Below, piece by piece: positions 5,739 through 12,420 of a DNA stretch of 14,067 nucleotides. Positions within the stretch are counted from its first letter, which is position 1. Each line of letters opens with the position of its first letter. The translations under genes were made by a program, and so were the position numbers. The stretch is from an uncultured Selenomonadaceae bacterium (GTDB lineage: Bacteria; Bacillota; Negativicutes; Selenomonadales; Selenomonadaceae), in the NCBI GenBank assembly GCA_937902665.1, contig CALELM010000099.1:1-14067 (forward strand), read 5' to 3'. The notes under the pieces were generated by a model. The model did not search any database. It saw only the letters and a program-made list of their open reading frames with translations, and was not told the origin of the DNA.

Positions 5739-8006
5739 TCAAACCCGCATTCTCTTTATCACAAAGGTTCCTGTCTCCACTTCCTTGCGGTGGCAATGCG
5801 GACACTCATTCTCTATGATTCCCGTATAGCCGCAGACAGGGTCCCTGTCTACTGGGTGGTTGATGGAAAAATATCCCATGTCATGGTCATGCATGGCACG
5901 GACAATCGCCTCAAATGCCTGAATGTTCTTGGAGGGATCCCCGTCCATCTCGATGTAGGCAATATGCCCTGCATTCTCAAGCGCATGATAAGGAGCCTCT
6001 ATGCGAATCTTGTCAATGGCTCGAATCTTGTAGTAGACAGGCACATGGCTGCTGTTCGTCATGTAGTCACGATCCGTAACCCCCGGTATCACGCCGTAAA
6101 TCTTTCGATTGGAACGCTGGAACTGTCCTGCCGTACTCTCTGCCGGCGTGCCAAAGCAGGTCCAATTCATAGACTCCTTCTTCGTATACGCATCTACTGC
6201 CTTGCGAAGATGTCCCACAATTTCAAGCCCCAGCTTCTGCGACTCCTCGCTCTCACCGTGGTGCTTCCCTGTCAATGCCACAAGGCATTCCGCCAACCCG
6301 CAAAAGCCAATGGAATACGAAGCATGCTTCAAGACCTCCCGAATGGAATCGCCGGGAGCCAGCTTCTCGCTGTCCATCCACACGCCCTGCCCCATCAGGA
6401 ATGGGTAATTGTAAACATGCTTTTCCTCAATCGTCTTCAAGCGGAATTGCAGGTAATCATGCGAAATCGCAATATATTTGTCAAAAAGCGTCCAAAACTT
6501 GTCCAAGTTGCCTTCCGCTTCCAGTGCCAGCTTCGGCAGATTGATTGTAACAAAGGAGAAATTCCCTCGGCTGCCGGATTCCTCCGGCCCATTGATATTA
6601 CTCATGACACGAGTACGGCATCCCATCGTCGCCACATAGCTGTTGTAATCGCCTTCCTTGTAGTACTGGAGGTTGTACGGCGCATCCAAATTAACAAAGT
6701 TCGGAAAGAGCCGCTTTGCGCTGACACAACATGCTTTCTGGAAAAGATCGTAATTCACGTCCTCCGGATTATAGTTCACGCCCGCCTTTAGCTGGAAAAC
6801 AGAAATCGGGAAAATCGGCGTTTCCCCATTGCCAAGCCCTGCCATAATGGCATTCAGCACCTCGCTCGTCACCAAGCGTCCCTCCGGTGTCGTATCCATC
6901 CCATAATTGATAGAGCTAAACGGCACCTGCGCACCGGCACGGCTGTGCAGGGTATTGAAATTATGAATCAAGGCTTCCATCGCCTGATGAGTTTCCTCCA
7001 CCACATCCCTGCAAGCAAGGTCATAAATCGTCCCTGCATCCTTTGCCGCATGCTCTGCCGAAAGATGATATTTCTCCCGAAGAACATGCTCCAAGCCCCG
7101 CTGGATCTCCTCCACGGAGGACTGGCAGGCAGAACTCTCCCTAGATTCCGCAAAGCAGCATTTTGTCAGATCCGCAGCACTCGAAAATGCCTTCTGAAAA
7201 GCCTTTTCCTCGCCCAAAGAATCCGTACCGAAGCGGTACGCCACAGCCTTGAACGCCTCTCCTGCGACAGCCTTGCGGAAGGATTTCCTTACCCCCTCCG
7301 CCATAGCGTAGTCAAAGCAGTTAATGGACTGCCCGCCAAACATGTCATTCTGGTTCGACTGGATCGCAATGCAGGCAAGCGATGCATAAGCACGAATTGA
7401 GTTTGGCTCCCGAAGGAAGCCATGCCCCGTTGAAAAGCCCCCATGAAACAGCTTCAGCAGGTCAATCTGGCAGCAGTTGAACGTAATCAGGCTGAAATCC
7501 TTGTCATGAATATGGATATAATTATCCTTGTCTGCCGAAGCGTATGCCTCCGGCAAAACATAATTATCCACAAAGTGCTTTGCGCCCTCTGCGCCAAGCT
7601 TCAGCATGATTCCCATGGATGCATCCGTATTGATATTTGCATTGTCCCGCTTCATGTCCGAATCCACGGCATCTGCAAAGAAGATATCCCGATAGCAGCT
7701 CATCAAGTGCTTCTGCGCCGCACGGCGTTCCTCGTGACGCTGGCGATACCTGATATATTTTTTCGCAATATCATAGAAATCATGCTTCATCAGCTCCTTT
7801 TCTACAATATCCTGTATATCCTCCACCGTCACATGGTCGCGTCCCTCCAGATTCTTCTCTACCTGAAGCGTAACCGCCATCATTTCGTCCTGAGTCATCT
7901 GCTCCGTACTATCGTTGTTCGCACCAGCAATCGCATTAAAAATTTTTTGCCGATGATATTCCACAGTGATTCCAGAACGCTTGATTACAGCAAGATTCAT
8001 ATCCAT
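5739..8006 (-). CDS. nrdD: Class III anaerobic ribonucleoside-triphosphate reductase NrdD, C-terminus apparently truncated
   Basis: This 755-residue homologue of the oxygen-sensitive glycyl radical enzyme reduces NTPs to dNTPs. Residues 4-95 are an ATP-cone allosteric domain. The catalytic barrel follows, with the probable thiyl-radical cysteine C463 in GCRT (462-465) and the flanking SNINGPEESGSRGNFSF segment at 469-485. A zinc-ribbon-like tail has C725, C735 and C738. The family normally continues from here into a short CGYLG or TGYL segment that holds the radical glycine; this protein stops at RMRV (752-755), just before it. The start is the ATG at 8006 (MDMN), matching the usual domain start; the SD is distant (AAGGTGG, 13 bases), so GTG one codon earlier is possible. 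nrdG, the radical activase gene, is not in the window. Confidence 0.92.
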   Translation of the reverse strand: MDMNLAVIKRSGITVEYHRQKIFNAIAGANNDSTEQMTQDEMMAVTLQVEKNLEGRDHVTVEDIQDIVEKELMKHDFYDIAKKYIRYRQRHEERRAAQKHLMSCYRDIFFADAVDSDMKRDNANINTDASMGIMLKLGAEGAKHFVDNYVLPEAYASADKDNYIHIHDKDFSLITFNCCQIDLLKLFHGGFSTGHGFLREPNSIRAYASLACIAIQSNQNDMFGGQSINCFDYAMAEGVRKSFRKAVAGEAFKAVAYRFGTDSLGEEKAFQKAFSSAADLTKCCFAESRESSACQSSVEEIQRGLEHVLREKYHLSAEHAAKDAGTIYDLACRDVVEETHQAMEALIHNFNTLHSRAGAQVPFSSINYGMDTTPEGRLVTSEVLNAIMAGLGNGETPIFPISVFQLKAGVNYNPEDVNYDLFQKACCVSAKRLFPNFVNLDAPYNLQYYKEGDYNSYVATMGCRTRVMSNINGPEESGSRGNFSFVTINLPKLALEAEGNLDKFWTLFDKYIAISHDYLQFRLKTIEEKHVYNYPFLMGQGVWMDSEKLAPGDSIREVLKHASYSIGFCGLAECLVALTGKHHGESEESQKLGLEIVGHLRKAVDAYTKKESMNWTCFGTPAESTAGQFQRSNRKIYGVIPGVTDRDYMTNSSHVPVYYKIRAIDKIRIEAPYHALENAGHIAYIEMDGDPSKNIQAFEAIVRAMHDHDMGYFSINHPVDRDPVCGYTGIIENECPHCHRKEVETGTFVIKRMRV

Positions 8007-8026
8007 CACAACACCATTACCACCTT
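8006..8026 (-). promoter_or_regulatory. Unusual nrdD translation start: distant SD and three-codon overlapping frame
   Basis: The minus strand has AAGGTGG (8020-8026) 13 bases before the nrdD ATG, which is longer than usual. Five bases after AAGG lies another ATG that opens a three-codon frame (ATG GTG TTG TGA). Its stop shares one base with the nrdD ATG (TGATG). A stronger purine run, AGGAGGGGAGG, sits about 30 bases upstream of the ATG and serves no obvious start codon. This could be chance or a translational-coupling leader. Confidence 0.3.
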
Positions 8027-8153
8027 CGTAACGGTATCCTCCCCTCCTTAATGAAGTTGAACAAACAAACGACTCACAGCAAAACTTTTGGCAGAATGAA
8101 CTTGCCACATCCAAAAGCATCAAAAGAAATGCACCATGAGCTATAACTATTTC

Positions 8154-8182
8154 ATTTTACCACTATTCACCCCAATCGTAAA
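8154..8182 (-). promoter_or_regulatory. Sigma-70-type promoter of nrdD-ridA
   Basis: On the minus strand TTTACG-N17-TAAAAT matches the -35 at 4 of 6 and the -10 at 5 of 6 positions, with ideal spacing. It predicts a leader of about 140 bases before nrdD. No convincing NrdR box pair is visible in or around it. Confidence 0.55.
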
Positions 8183-8217
8183 AGAGGGCAGTCCCTAAAA
8201 AAGAGAAATAATTATGA

Positions 8218-8255
8218 GGCTGTTGCACAAGTGATTTCTCACTCATGCAACAGCC
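8218..8255. repeat. Long inverted repeat (two-tier hairpin)
   Basis: GGCTGTTGCA (8218-8227) pairs perfectly with TGCAACAGCC (8246-8255). Inside it AGTGA pairs with TCACT around a TTTC loop, giving 15 bp in two tiers with a small internal bulge. There is no U run on either strand, so it is not a typical intrinsic terminator. The outer arm resembles the ends of some insertion sequences, but no transposase remnant lies beside it. Confidence 0.7.
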
Positions 8256-8272
8256 CCATCAGAAATCCCTGC

Positions 8273-8317
8273 AAAAAATAGCACTGGCAACTATCAAAAG
8301 CTGTCGCAGTGCTATTT
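8273..8317 (-). terminator. Intrinsic terminator of the proline-rich membrane protein gene
   Basis: AAATAGCACTG (8276-8286) pairs perfectly with CAGTGCTATTT (8307-8317) across a 20-base loop. The minus-strand RNA ends in a six-base U run, half of it in the stem. It lies 110 bases past the stop codon at 8428, the nearest upstream gene on that strand. Confidence 0.7.
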
Positions 8318-8427
8318 ATCCGCTTTGGCTGAGTTTATGCAATATTTGATTAGGGTGAACATACTCAATAAGCTGGATTGCTTCCAATCATAAATTCTTT
8401 AGCATCAGAATTTCTAGATAACCTTTT

Positions 8428-9195
8428 TCAGATCCGCACCTCAAAATGCCCGTCCTCGTTCTGTTTCGCTTCCCTGCGCGCAACCCTCACAGGCTTAGCA
8501 GGAGCTTCCGCTCCGTCCTGCTCTTTCGCCATCGGAGGCGATGGCTTTACGGAGGACTGCACGGCATATTCCCTCGCCGCCGCTGTCGGAGCAACATGCC
8601 TCACGCTCTCCTGTTTTTCCATTTCCTGAAGCACCTGCCCTGCCGTCATGCCGGGGCGAAGCTCCGTTTCGTCCTGCACGGGAACTTCCTTCCGCTCCTT
8701 TTTCACCAGAAAATGCTTGTACAGCATGACCACCATAGCCACGGCAGAAACCAAGCTGAATCCCCAGTAAGCAGGTCCATGTGCGCCATGCGCATCGGAG
8801 GCAGGCTGCTTCACCTCCGTCTGCTTCTCCTGTCCCTGTTCTTTTTGGCTGTCCTTGAGCAATGCCTCTATCTGCGCATCCCGTTCTTCTGTATCTATCT
8901 CCCGAACGGAAGTGGCAGACCCAACCGATTGGGATTTGGCAGGCTTTTCCTCTTGTTTCTGTTCCTCTTGCCCATGCTTTTTTGCCTGCGTTCCTCCCAC
9001 CGTCGTCTTGGAGAGCGCACCATTTCCATCTGCCACGGACTCCCTTGCCTTTGCCTCATTCCGCTCCTCATCGCTCTGCGGCCCGTGGCTCTGCGGAGTC
9101 GATGTTTCCTTGACCGTGCCGCCCTCCTGCAAGACGACCTTCGGTACCTGTGGCGGTGTCGGCGGCGCTGGCGGTGTCGGTGCCGTAACTGCCAT
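8428..9195 (-). CDS. Proline-rich single-span membrane protein, function unknown
   Basis: This 255-residue protein matches no family I recognise. Residues 1-20 are a run of Pro, Thr, Ala and Val (MAVTAPTPPAPPTPPQVP), residues 21-142 are hydrophilic and rich in Glu, Gln, Lys and Ser, and residues about 143-164 form one hydrophobic span. The segment KKERK follows it, so by the positive-inside rule the C-terminal 90 residues face the cytoplasm and the long N-terminal part would be outside, without a cleavable signal peptide. Residues 197-243 are again rich in Ala, Pro and Arg/Lys. The ATG is 8 bases after GGGAG; an in-frame ATG 7 codons upstream lacks such a site. It is divergent from the DUF896 gene, with no clear promoter of its own seen. 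Confidence 0.75.
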   Translation of the reverse strand: MAVTAPTPPAPPTPPQVPKVVLQEGGTVKETSTPQSHGPQSDEERNEAKARESVADGNGALSKTTVGGTQAKKHGQEEQKQEEKPAKSQSVGSATSVREIDTEERDAQIEALLKDSQKEQGQEKQTEVKQPASDAHGAHGPAYWGFSLVSAVAMVVMLYKHFLVKKERKEVPVQDETELRPGMTAGQVLQEMEKQESVRHVAPTAAAREYAVQSSVKPSPPMAKEQDGAEAPAKPVRVARREAKQNEDGHFEVRI

Positions 9196-9269
9196 ACAAA
9201 AAACTCCCTTCCGCAAACCTTTTTTTCATAAAACTACGCCAAGGAAAAACACTTTCCTCCGTCCGTCCC

Positions 9270-9298
9270 TTGACTCTCCCTTTCCGCTGTGCTTTAAT
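9270..9298 (+). promoter_or_regulatory. Promoter of DUF896 gene with adjacent palindrome
   Basis: TTGACT (9270-9275), a 17-base spacer and TTTAAT (9293-9298) make a good sigma-70-type promoter 45 bases before the DUF896 start. Just past the -10 lies the palindrome GCTGTCAACAGC (9302-9313), which would overlap the transcription start and could be an operator. Confidence 0.65.
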
Positions 9299-9343
9299 AT
9301 TGCTGTCAACAGCATAACCCACAAAAGAAAGGTTAGGTTTTTC

Positions 9344-9598
9344 ATGATTACACCAGAACTGGTTGCCCGTATCAACGAGCTTGCCCGCAAGAAACGAAAA
9401 GAAGGACTTACGGAGGAGGAAAAAGGGGAACAGGCGGCTCTCCGCCATGCCTACCTTGACGGCATCCGTGAGCAAATGACCTCCATCCTCGAGTCCATCG
9501 AATTTGTCGATGTGAAGGAAGACTGCGCTTCCCAGAAAATTATCAATTTCCAAAACGAGATGAACCGTCCGTTCATCGACAAGGATCACGTCCACTAA
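9344..9598 (+). CDS. DUF896 family protein (YnzC/UPF0291-like)
   Basis: This 84-residue cytoplasmic protein starts with the family signature: ITPELVARINELARKKRKEG followed by LTEEEKGEQAALRHAYLDGIR (split here between residues 21 and 22). DUF896 proteins form small helical hairpins and are found almost only in Firmicutes; in Bacillus subtilis ynzC lies in the SOS-induced yneA operon, but the molecular role is unknown. No yneA or lexA is adjacent here and no LexA box is visible. The extra C-terminal 25-30 residues (ending KDHVH) have no recognised motif. The ATG at 9344 is the only sensible start; its ribosome binding site is weak (TTAGG 6 bases before). It has its own promoter and a bidirectional terminator. 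Confidence 0.93.
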   Translation: MITPELVARINELARKKRKEGLTEEEKGEQAALRHAYLDGIREQMTSILESIEFVDVKEDCASQKIINFQNEMNRPFIDKDHVH

Positions 9599-9616
9599 TC
9601 TACGCCAAGCAAAAAG

Positions 9617-9663
9617 AAAGGCCGTTTCCCCAACGCCATGAGGAAACGGTCTTTCACATTTTT
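9617..9663. terminator. Bidirectional terminator between convergent genes
   Basis: AAAGGCCGTTTCC (9617-9629) pairs with GGAAACGGTCTTT (9642-9654), 13 bp with one G-U pair. A T run follows on the plus strand (9659-9663), and the minus-strand RNA ends in a U-rich run as well. It serves the DUF896 gene (stop 9598) and the convergent gene ending at 9668. Confidence 0.9.
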
Positions 9664-9667
9664 CTCA

Positions 9668-9982
9668 TCAATACCGTGGGTGCGCCTTGACATAATCCAC
9701 TGGCCTTGACCAATCTACATGCACCTTCGTTTCATTCCAAAGCCTCGTGAGAGCCAGCTGAAGGCTTTCCTTGCTCTCCAATGGCTGAACCACTTCCTTC
9801 GTCATGTCCATCAAGGTATTGTGCGGGACCATGATTTCATGCGAAACGCTCAAATAATCCTCAACGAGCTTCTTCCCTTCCTCACTTGCAAGAACAACAT
9901 TGACAGCCCGTTCCGTTTCGCTATACTCAATATATCCCAAGTCATTCTTGTAGCTGATAGCTACGCTGTATGTAACGTCCAT
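9668..9982 (-). CDS. Small protein of unknown function (104 residues)
   Basis: I do not recognise this family. The 104-residue protein is soluble, with no signal peptide or membrane span. Residues 1-31 look like alternating beta strands (DVTYSVAISYKN then GYIEYSETERAVNVV), and residues 32-80 are probably helical. It ends in HPRY. The start is the second of two close ATGs, because GGAGGA lies 8 bases before it and only 2 bases before the first. A promoter with a perfect TATAAT lies 33 bases upstream and a strong terminator follows, so it is a complete single-gene transcription unit. That makes it very likely to be a real gene despite its small size. Confidence 0.82.
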   Translation of the reverse strand: MDVTYSVAISYKNDLGYIEYSETERAVNVVLASEEGKKLVEDYLSVSHEIMVPHNTLMDMTKEVVQPLESKESLQLALTRLWNETKVHVDWSRPVDYVKAHPRY

Positions 9983-10014
9983 TTCCATGCTCCTCCACAA
10001 AAGTCGTTACATCC

Positions 10015-10043
10015 ATTATACAAGGTCTCCTGCGTTTTGTCTG
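10015..10043 (-). promoter_or_regulatory. Promoter of the 104-residue protein gene
   Basis: On the minus strand CAGACA-N17-TATAAT gives a perfect -10, a -35 matching 4 of 6, and correct spacing, 33 bases before the chosen start codon. Confidence 0.65.
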
Positions 10044-10142
10044 CATTTTTCTGCACAAATTCTGCCAAAATGTTCAATTTCCGCAAAAATGCATTCTCTG
10101 TCAAAAATGTGATTTATTGGTACGATTCCATTTTGTCAAGTC

Positions 10143-10171
10143 TTGCACCTGTTATTTTTTTGTGATATGAT
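10143..10171 (+). promoter_or_regulatory. Strong promoter of the 6S-like RNA
   Basis: TTGCAC (10143-10148), a 17-base spacer and TATGAT (10166-10171), with a TG one base before the -10 (extended -10). It predicts transcription from about 10178, and no open reading frame follows. Confidence 0.75.
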
Positions 10172-10177
10172 ACACAT

Positions 10178-10369
10178 AAAGAAGGACAAGCCTGGGATGT
10201 GCGTGTGCTTTCTCATATGTCTAACCTACATTTTCTTTAGGGAATCCGATTTGATTTTGGCAGATGCTGCATCGTTTCAGACGAATAGCAGAAACCGAAC
10301 TTAGGGCACCCACCTGCGAGTCGCAGGTTTTAGACATAAGAAAGAAACGGCTTCTTGGACCCCTTTTTT
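10178..10369 (+). ncRNA. ssrS: 6S RNA (RNA polymerase regulator), by structure and sequence
   Basis: This is an untranslated RNA of about 190 bases behind a strong promoter. It folds as a long rod interrupted by a large central bubble, as in 6S RNA, which binds the housekeeping RNA polymerase by mimicking an open promoter. Visible pairings are CTTTCT (10208-10213) with AGAAAG (10339-10344) and ATGTCTAA (10217-10224) with TTAGACAT (10330-10337) as the closing stem. ACCTGCG (10312-10318) pairs with CGCAGGT (10322-10328) as the hairpin on the 3' side of the bubble. TTTGG (10256-10260) pairs with CCGAA (10295-10299), and CTGC/GCAG with TCGT/ACGA form the apical stem (10267-10291). The GGGCACCCACCTG segment resembles 6S RNAs I know. 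Ends are approximate. Confidence 0.8.
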
Positions 10370-10406
10370 AAAAGGGATTGCTGACGAATGCGCGGCAGTC
10401 CCTTTT
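10370..10406 (+). terminator. Hairpin downstream of the 6S-like RNA, likely terminator
   Basis: AAAAGGGATTGC (10370-10381) pairs with GCAGTCCCTTTT (10395-10406), 12 bp with one G-U pair. The only T run at its 3' side is the four Ts in the stem, so termination strength is uncertain. A six-T run at 10364-10369 precedes it and may mark the RNA's 3' end. Confidence 0.5.
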
Positions 10407-10441
10407 CGCGTTTCAAAATGCATCTTTCCAACAATTTTATT

Positions 10442-10470
10442 TTGACGAGACTTTTCTCCTATAGTAAAAT
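10442..10470 (+). promoter_or_regulatory. Promoter of the phosphoethanolamine transferase gene
   Basis: TTGACG (10442-10447), a 17-base spacer and TAAAAT (10465-10470) each match the sigma-70 consensus at 5 of 6 positions. It lies 88 bases before the start codon. The leader contains a small hairpin (GGGAAA with TTTCCC, about 10513-10533). Confidence 0.75.
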
Positions 10471-10558
10471 AAGCGTGTTGCACTGCTGCTTGGAAGCTTG
10501 CACATGCAGAGCGGGAAATGCTTTCGTTTCCCCAATATTTTGAAAAGGACAGTGACCT

Positions 10559-12409
10559 ATGAATATTTCCGCAAAAACGCAGGACGCTCTCGTAAAAAGC
10601 ACAACGGCATCCTTTGCTTACTTCCTCTGCCTGATTGCCTTCTATATCAACATCGGGCAGGACATGAGCGCCAAGTATTTTCTGCCTCTCCTCCTTCCGA
10701 CTGTTGCGGTGCTTTCGCTCCTGCAATATGGCGTGCAGGTTCCTCTTTTTTGCAGGCAGAACCTGCCAAACCTCATCACGGGGCTTGGGTGGTGCTCGGC
10801 ATTCCCACTCCTCTACACATGGACCTACAACAGTGCATGGTACATGTCAAAGATTTCCTATGATTTCATCATCGGCACAGCGATTTTTGTCTTTTTGACG
10901 GCACTGGAAAAGCTCCTGATGCAGACCAAAAAAATCAAGGCTGTCAGCATCTTCATGTCGCTGCTCAACCTGCTGCTTCTCGCTGTCCCCATCATCCAGT
11001 ATGCCTACTACATCATGTTCTGGCACTGCCTTTCCCCTGCCTCTCTCATGGCTCTTTACCTGACAAACTGGAGAGAGAGCATCGACTTTCTGGAATCCAA
11101 CGTGGGATTCTTTTGGCTGTTTGTCATTGCCGCCGTTGGGCTTCTCCTTTTCCTTCTCGCTTGCAGGCTGCATTGCTTCCTTGGGCTTCGCATGCTTCGC
11201 CGCAGAACAAAGGCATCCCATACGGCATCGCTTGCCGCCCTGCTTCTCGGCATGATTTGCGTAGTTCCCCTTTGGCACCTTTCGGAAGCCTCGATCGTTG
11301 GCCTATGGAATGACGTTTCTGACTACGTTGCGCAGACGCAAAAGTACGGCAGCCATCACGAGGAACGCTACAGCACCTTGGATATCGATCCTGCGCAGGC
11401 TCTTCCTGCTCTGACCGAGAATCCCGGAACCGTTCTCGTCGTTATCGGGGAATCCGCTTCCCGTGATTACATGAAAGCCTTCTCTCCCGGATTTTCCTTT
11501 GACAACACGCCTTGGCTCAGCAAATGCGCAGAAAGCGATCCGAATTTCCTGCTTTTCCAAAACTCGTATGCGGTCTTTTCCCAAACCGTGCCAACGCTCC
11601 AGCGCGCACTGACGGAACAAAGCCAGTACAACGACAAGGATTTCATAGATTCCTGCTCCATCATTGACGCAGCAAGAAAGGCAGGCTACGAAACGTGGTG
11701 GTTCAGCAACCAAGGACGCTATGGGCAATACGACAGCGTTATCACACTCGTTGCCAAAGGTGCGGATCATTCGGAATGGACGGACGATGCCTACAACAAT
11801 TCCGACAAGTATGACGAAATTCTTTTGGATTATCTGAAAAAGGTCAATCCGCAAGCCAACAACTTCATCGTGCTTCACATCATGGGAAGCCACATCTACT
11901 ACAACAACCGCTATCCGAAGGAATTCGAGAAATGGAAAACGGCAGATGGCACCGGCATGGCAACTGCTGCCGATTCTTATGCCAACAGCATTCTCTACAC
12001 GGATCACGTCCTGTCCCAGATTTATGACTATGCAAAGGAAAACCTGAACCTTCAGGCCATGCTTTACTTTTCAGACCATGGGGAAAACCTCGTCATCTCC
12101 CACAATCCGGACGTATTCAGCTTCGATATGGTACGGATTCCGATGTTCCTGTACCTTTCCCCTGAATACCAAAGTCTGTTCCCCCAAAAGGCAGATATCC
12201 TTCGTTCGCATGCCAGCCGCTATTTCAGCAATGACATGATTTACGACACCATCTGCGGCATCCTGAACGCCCCCTCCCGTCGCTACCACGAAAGCCAAGA
12301 CCTTTCCTCCGATGCCTACATCTTCAACAAGAACAGCATCCTGACCATGCTTGGAAAGTACCATGCATCGGAAGACCCGAACGGGACAGAGGAAACTCTG
12401 CCGGAATAA
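10559..12409 (+). CDS. Phosphoethanolamine transferase (sulfatase/alkaline phosphatase superfamily)
   Basis: This 616-residue inner-membrane enzyme moves phosphoethanolamine from phosphatidylethanolamine to a cell-envelope glycan, most likely LPS core or lipid A. About five to seven membrane spans fill residues 15-240, followed by a periplasmic sulfatase-fold domain. Metal and catalytic residues are visible: E298 (VIGESAS), nucleophile T343 (SQTVPT), H440 and H445 (LHIMGSH), D506 and H507 (FSDHGEN). The nucleophile setting SQTVPTLQRALTE resembles the CptA/EptC branch rather than the SCGT-type EptA/MCR branch, so core-heptose modification is more likely than lipid A, but the acceptor is not provable here. 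AAGGA lies about 9 bases before the ATG. It has its own promoter and converges on the pilC-like gene with 11 bases between stop codons. Confidence 0.92.
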   Translation: MNISAKTQDALVKSTTASFAYFLCLIAFYINIGQDMSAKYFLPLLLPTVAVLSLLQYGVQVPLFCRQNLPNLITGLGWCSAFPLLYTWTYNSAWYMSKISYDFIIGTAIFVFLTALEKLLMQTKKIKAVSIFMSLLNLLLLAVPIIQYAYYIMFWHCLSPASLMALYLTNWRESIDFLESNVGFFWLFVIAAVGLLLFLLACRLHCFLGLRMLRRRTKASHTASLAALLLGMICVVPLWHLSEASIVGLWNDVSDYVAQTQKYGSHHEERYSTLDIDPAQALPALTENPGTVLVVIGESASRDYMKAFSPGFSFDNTPWLSKCAESDPNFLLFQNSYAVFSQTVPTLQRALTEQSQYNDKDFIDSCSIIDAARKAGYETWWFSNQGRYGQYDSVITLVAKGADHSEWTDDAYNNSDKYDEILLDYLKKVNPQANNFIVLHIMGSHIYYNNRYPKEFEKWKTADGTGMATAADSYANSILYTDHVLSQIYDYAKENLNLQAMLYFSDHGENLVISHNPDVFSFDMVRIPMFLYLSPEYQSLFPQKADILRSHASRYFSNDMIYDTICGILNAPSRRYHESQDLSSDAYIFNKNSILTMLGKYHASEDPNGTEETLPE

Positions 12410-12420
12410 TAGCCTTATTC

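Larger units (their letters stand above)
8183..8427. other. Intergenic region with two large hairpins, no gene
   Basis: The stretch between the nrdD promoter and the stop of the next minus-strand gene is AT-rich. It carries no reading frame with a ribosome binding site on either strand. It contains the two inverted repeats at 8218-8255 and 8276-8317, listed separately. Positions 8318-8427 show nothing I recognise. Confidence 0.6.

Noticed and set aside
5716..5741. Selenocysteine read-through of the nrdD TGA, placing Sec where the family has Cys (RV-U-ELG versus RVCGYLG)
   Set aside because: The residue after it would be Glu instead of the radical Gly, and the continued frame runs out of register through ridA with no resemblance to the NrdD tail. 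No SECIS-like hairpin is evident; chance is the simpler reading.
8007..8123. Longer nrdD starting at 8123
   Set aside because: The extra 39 residues are Cys/Ser-rich and unlike any NrdD N-terminus. They overlap the long leader and purine-rich run, and the ATP cone starts properly from 8006.
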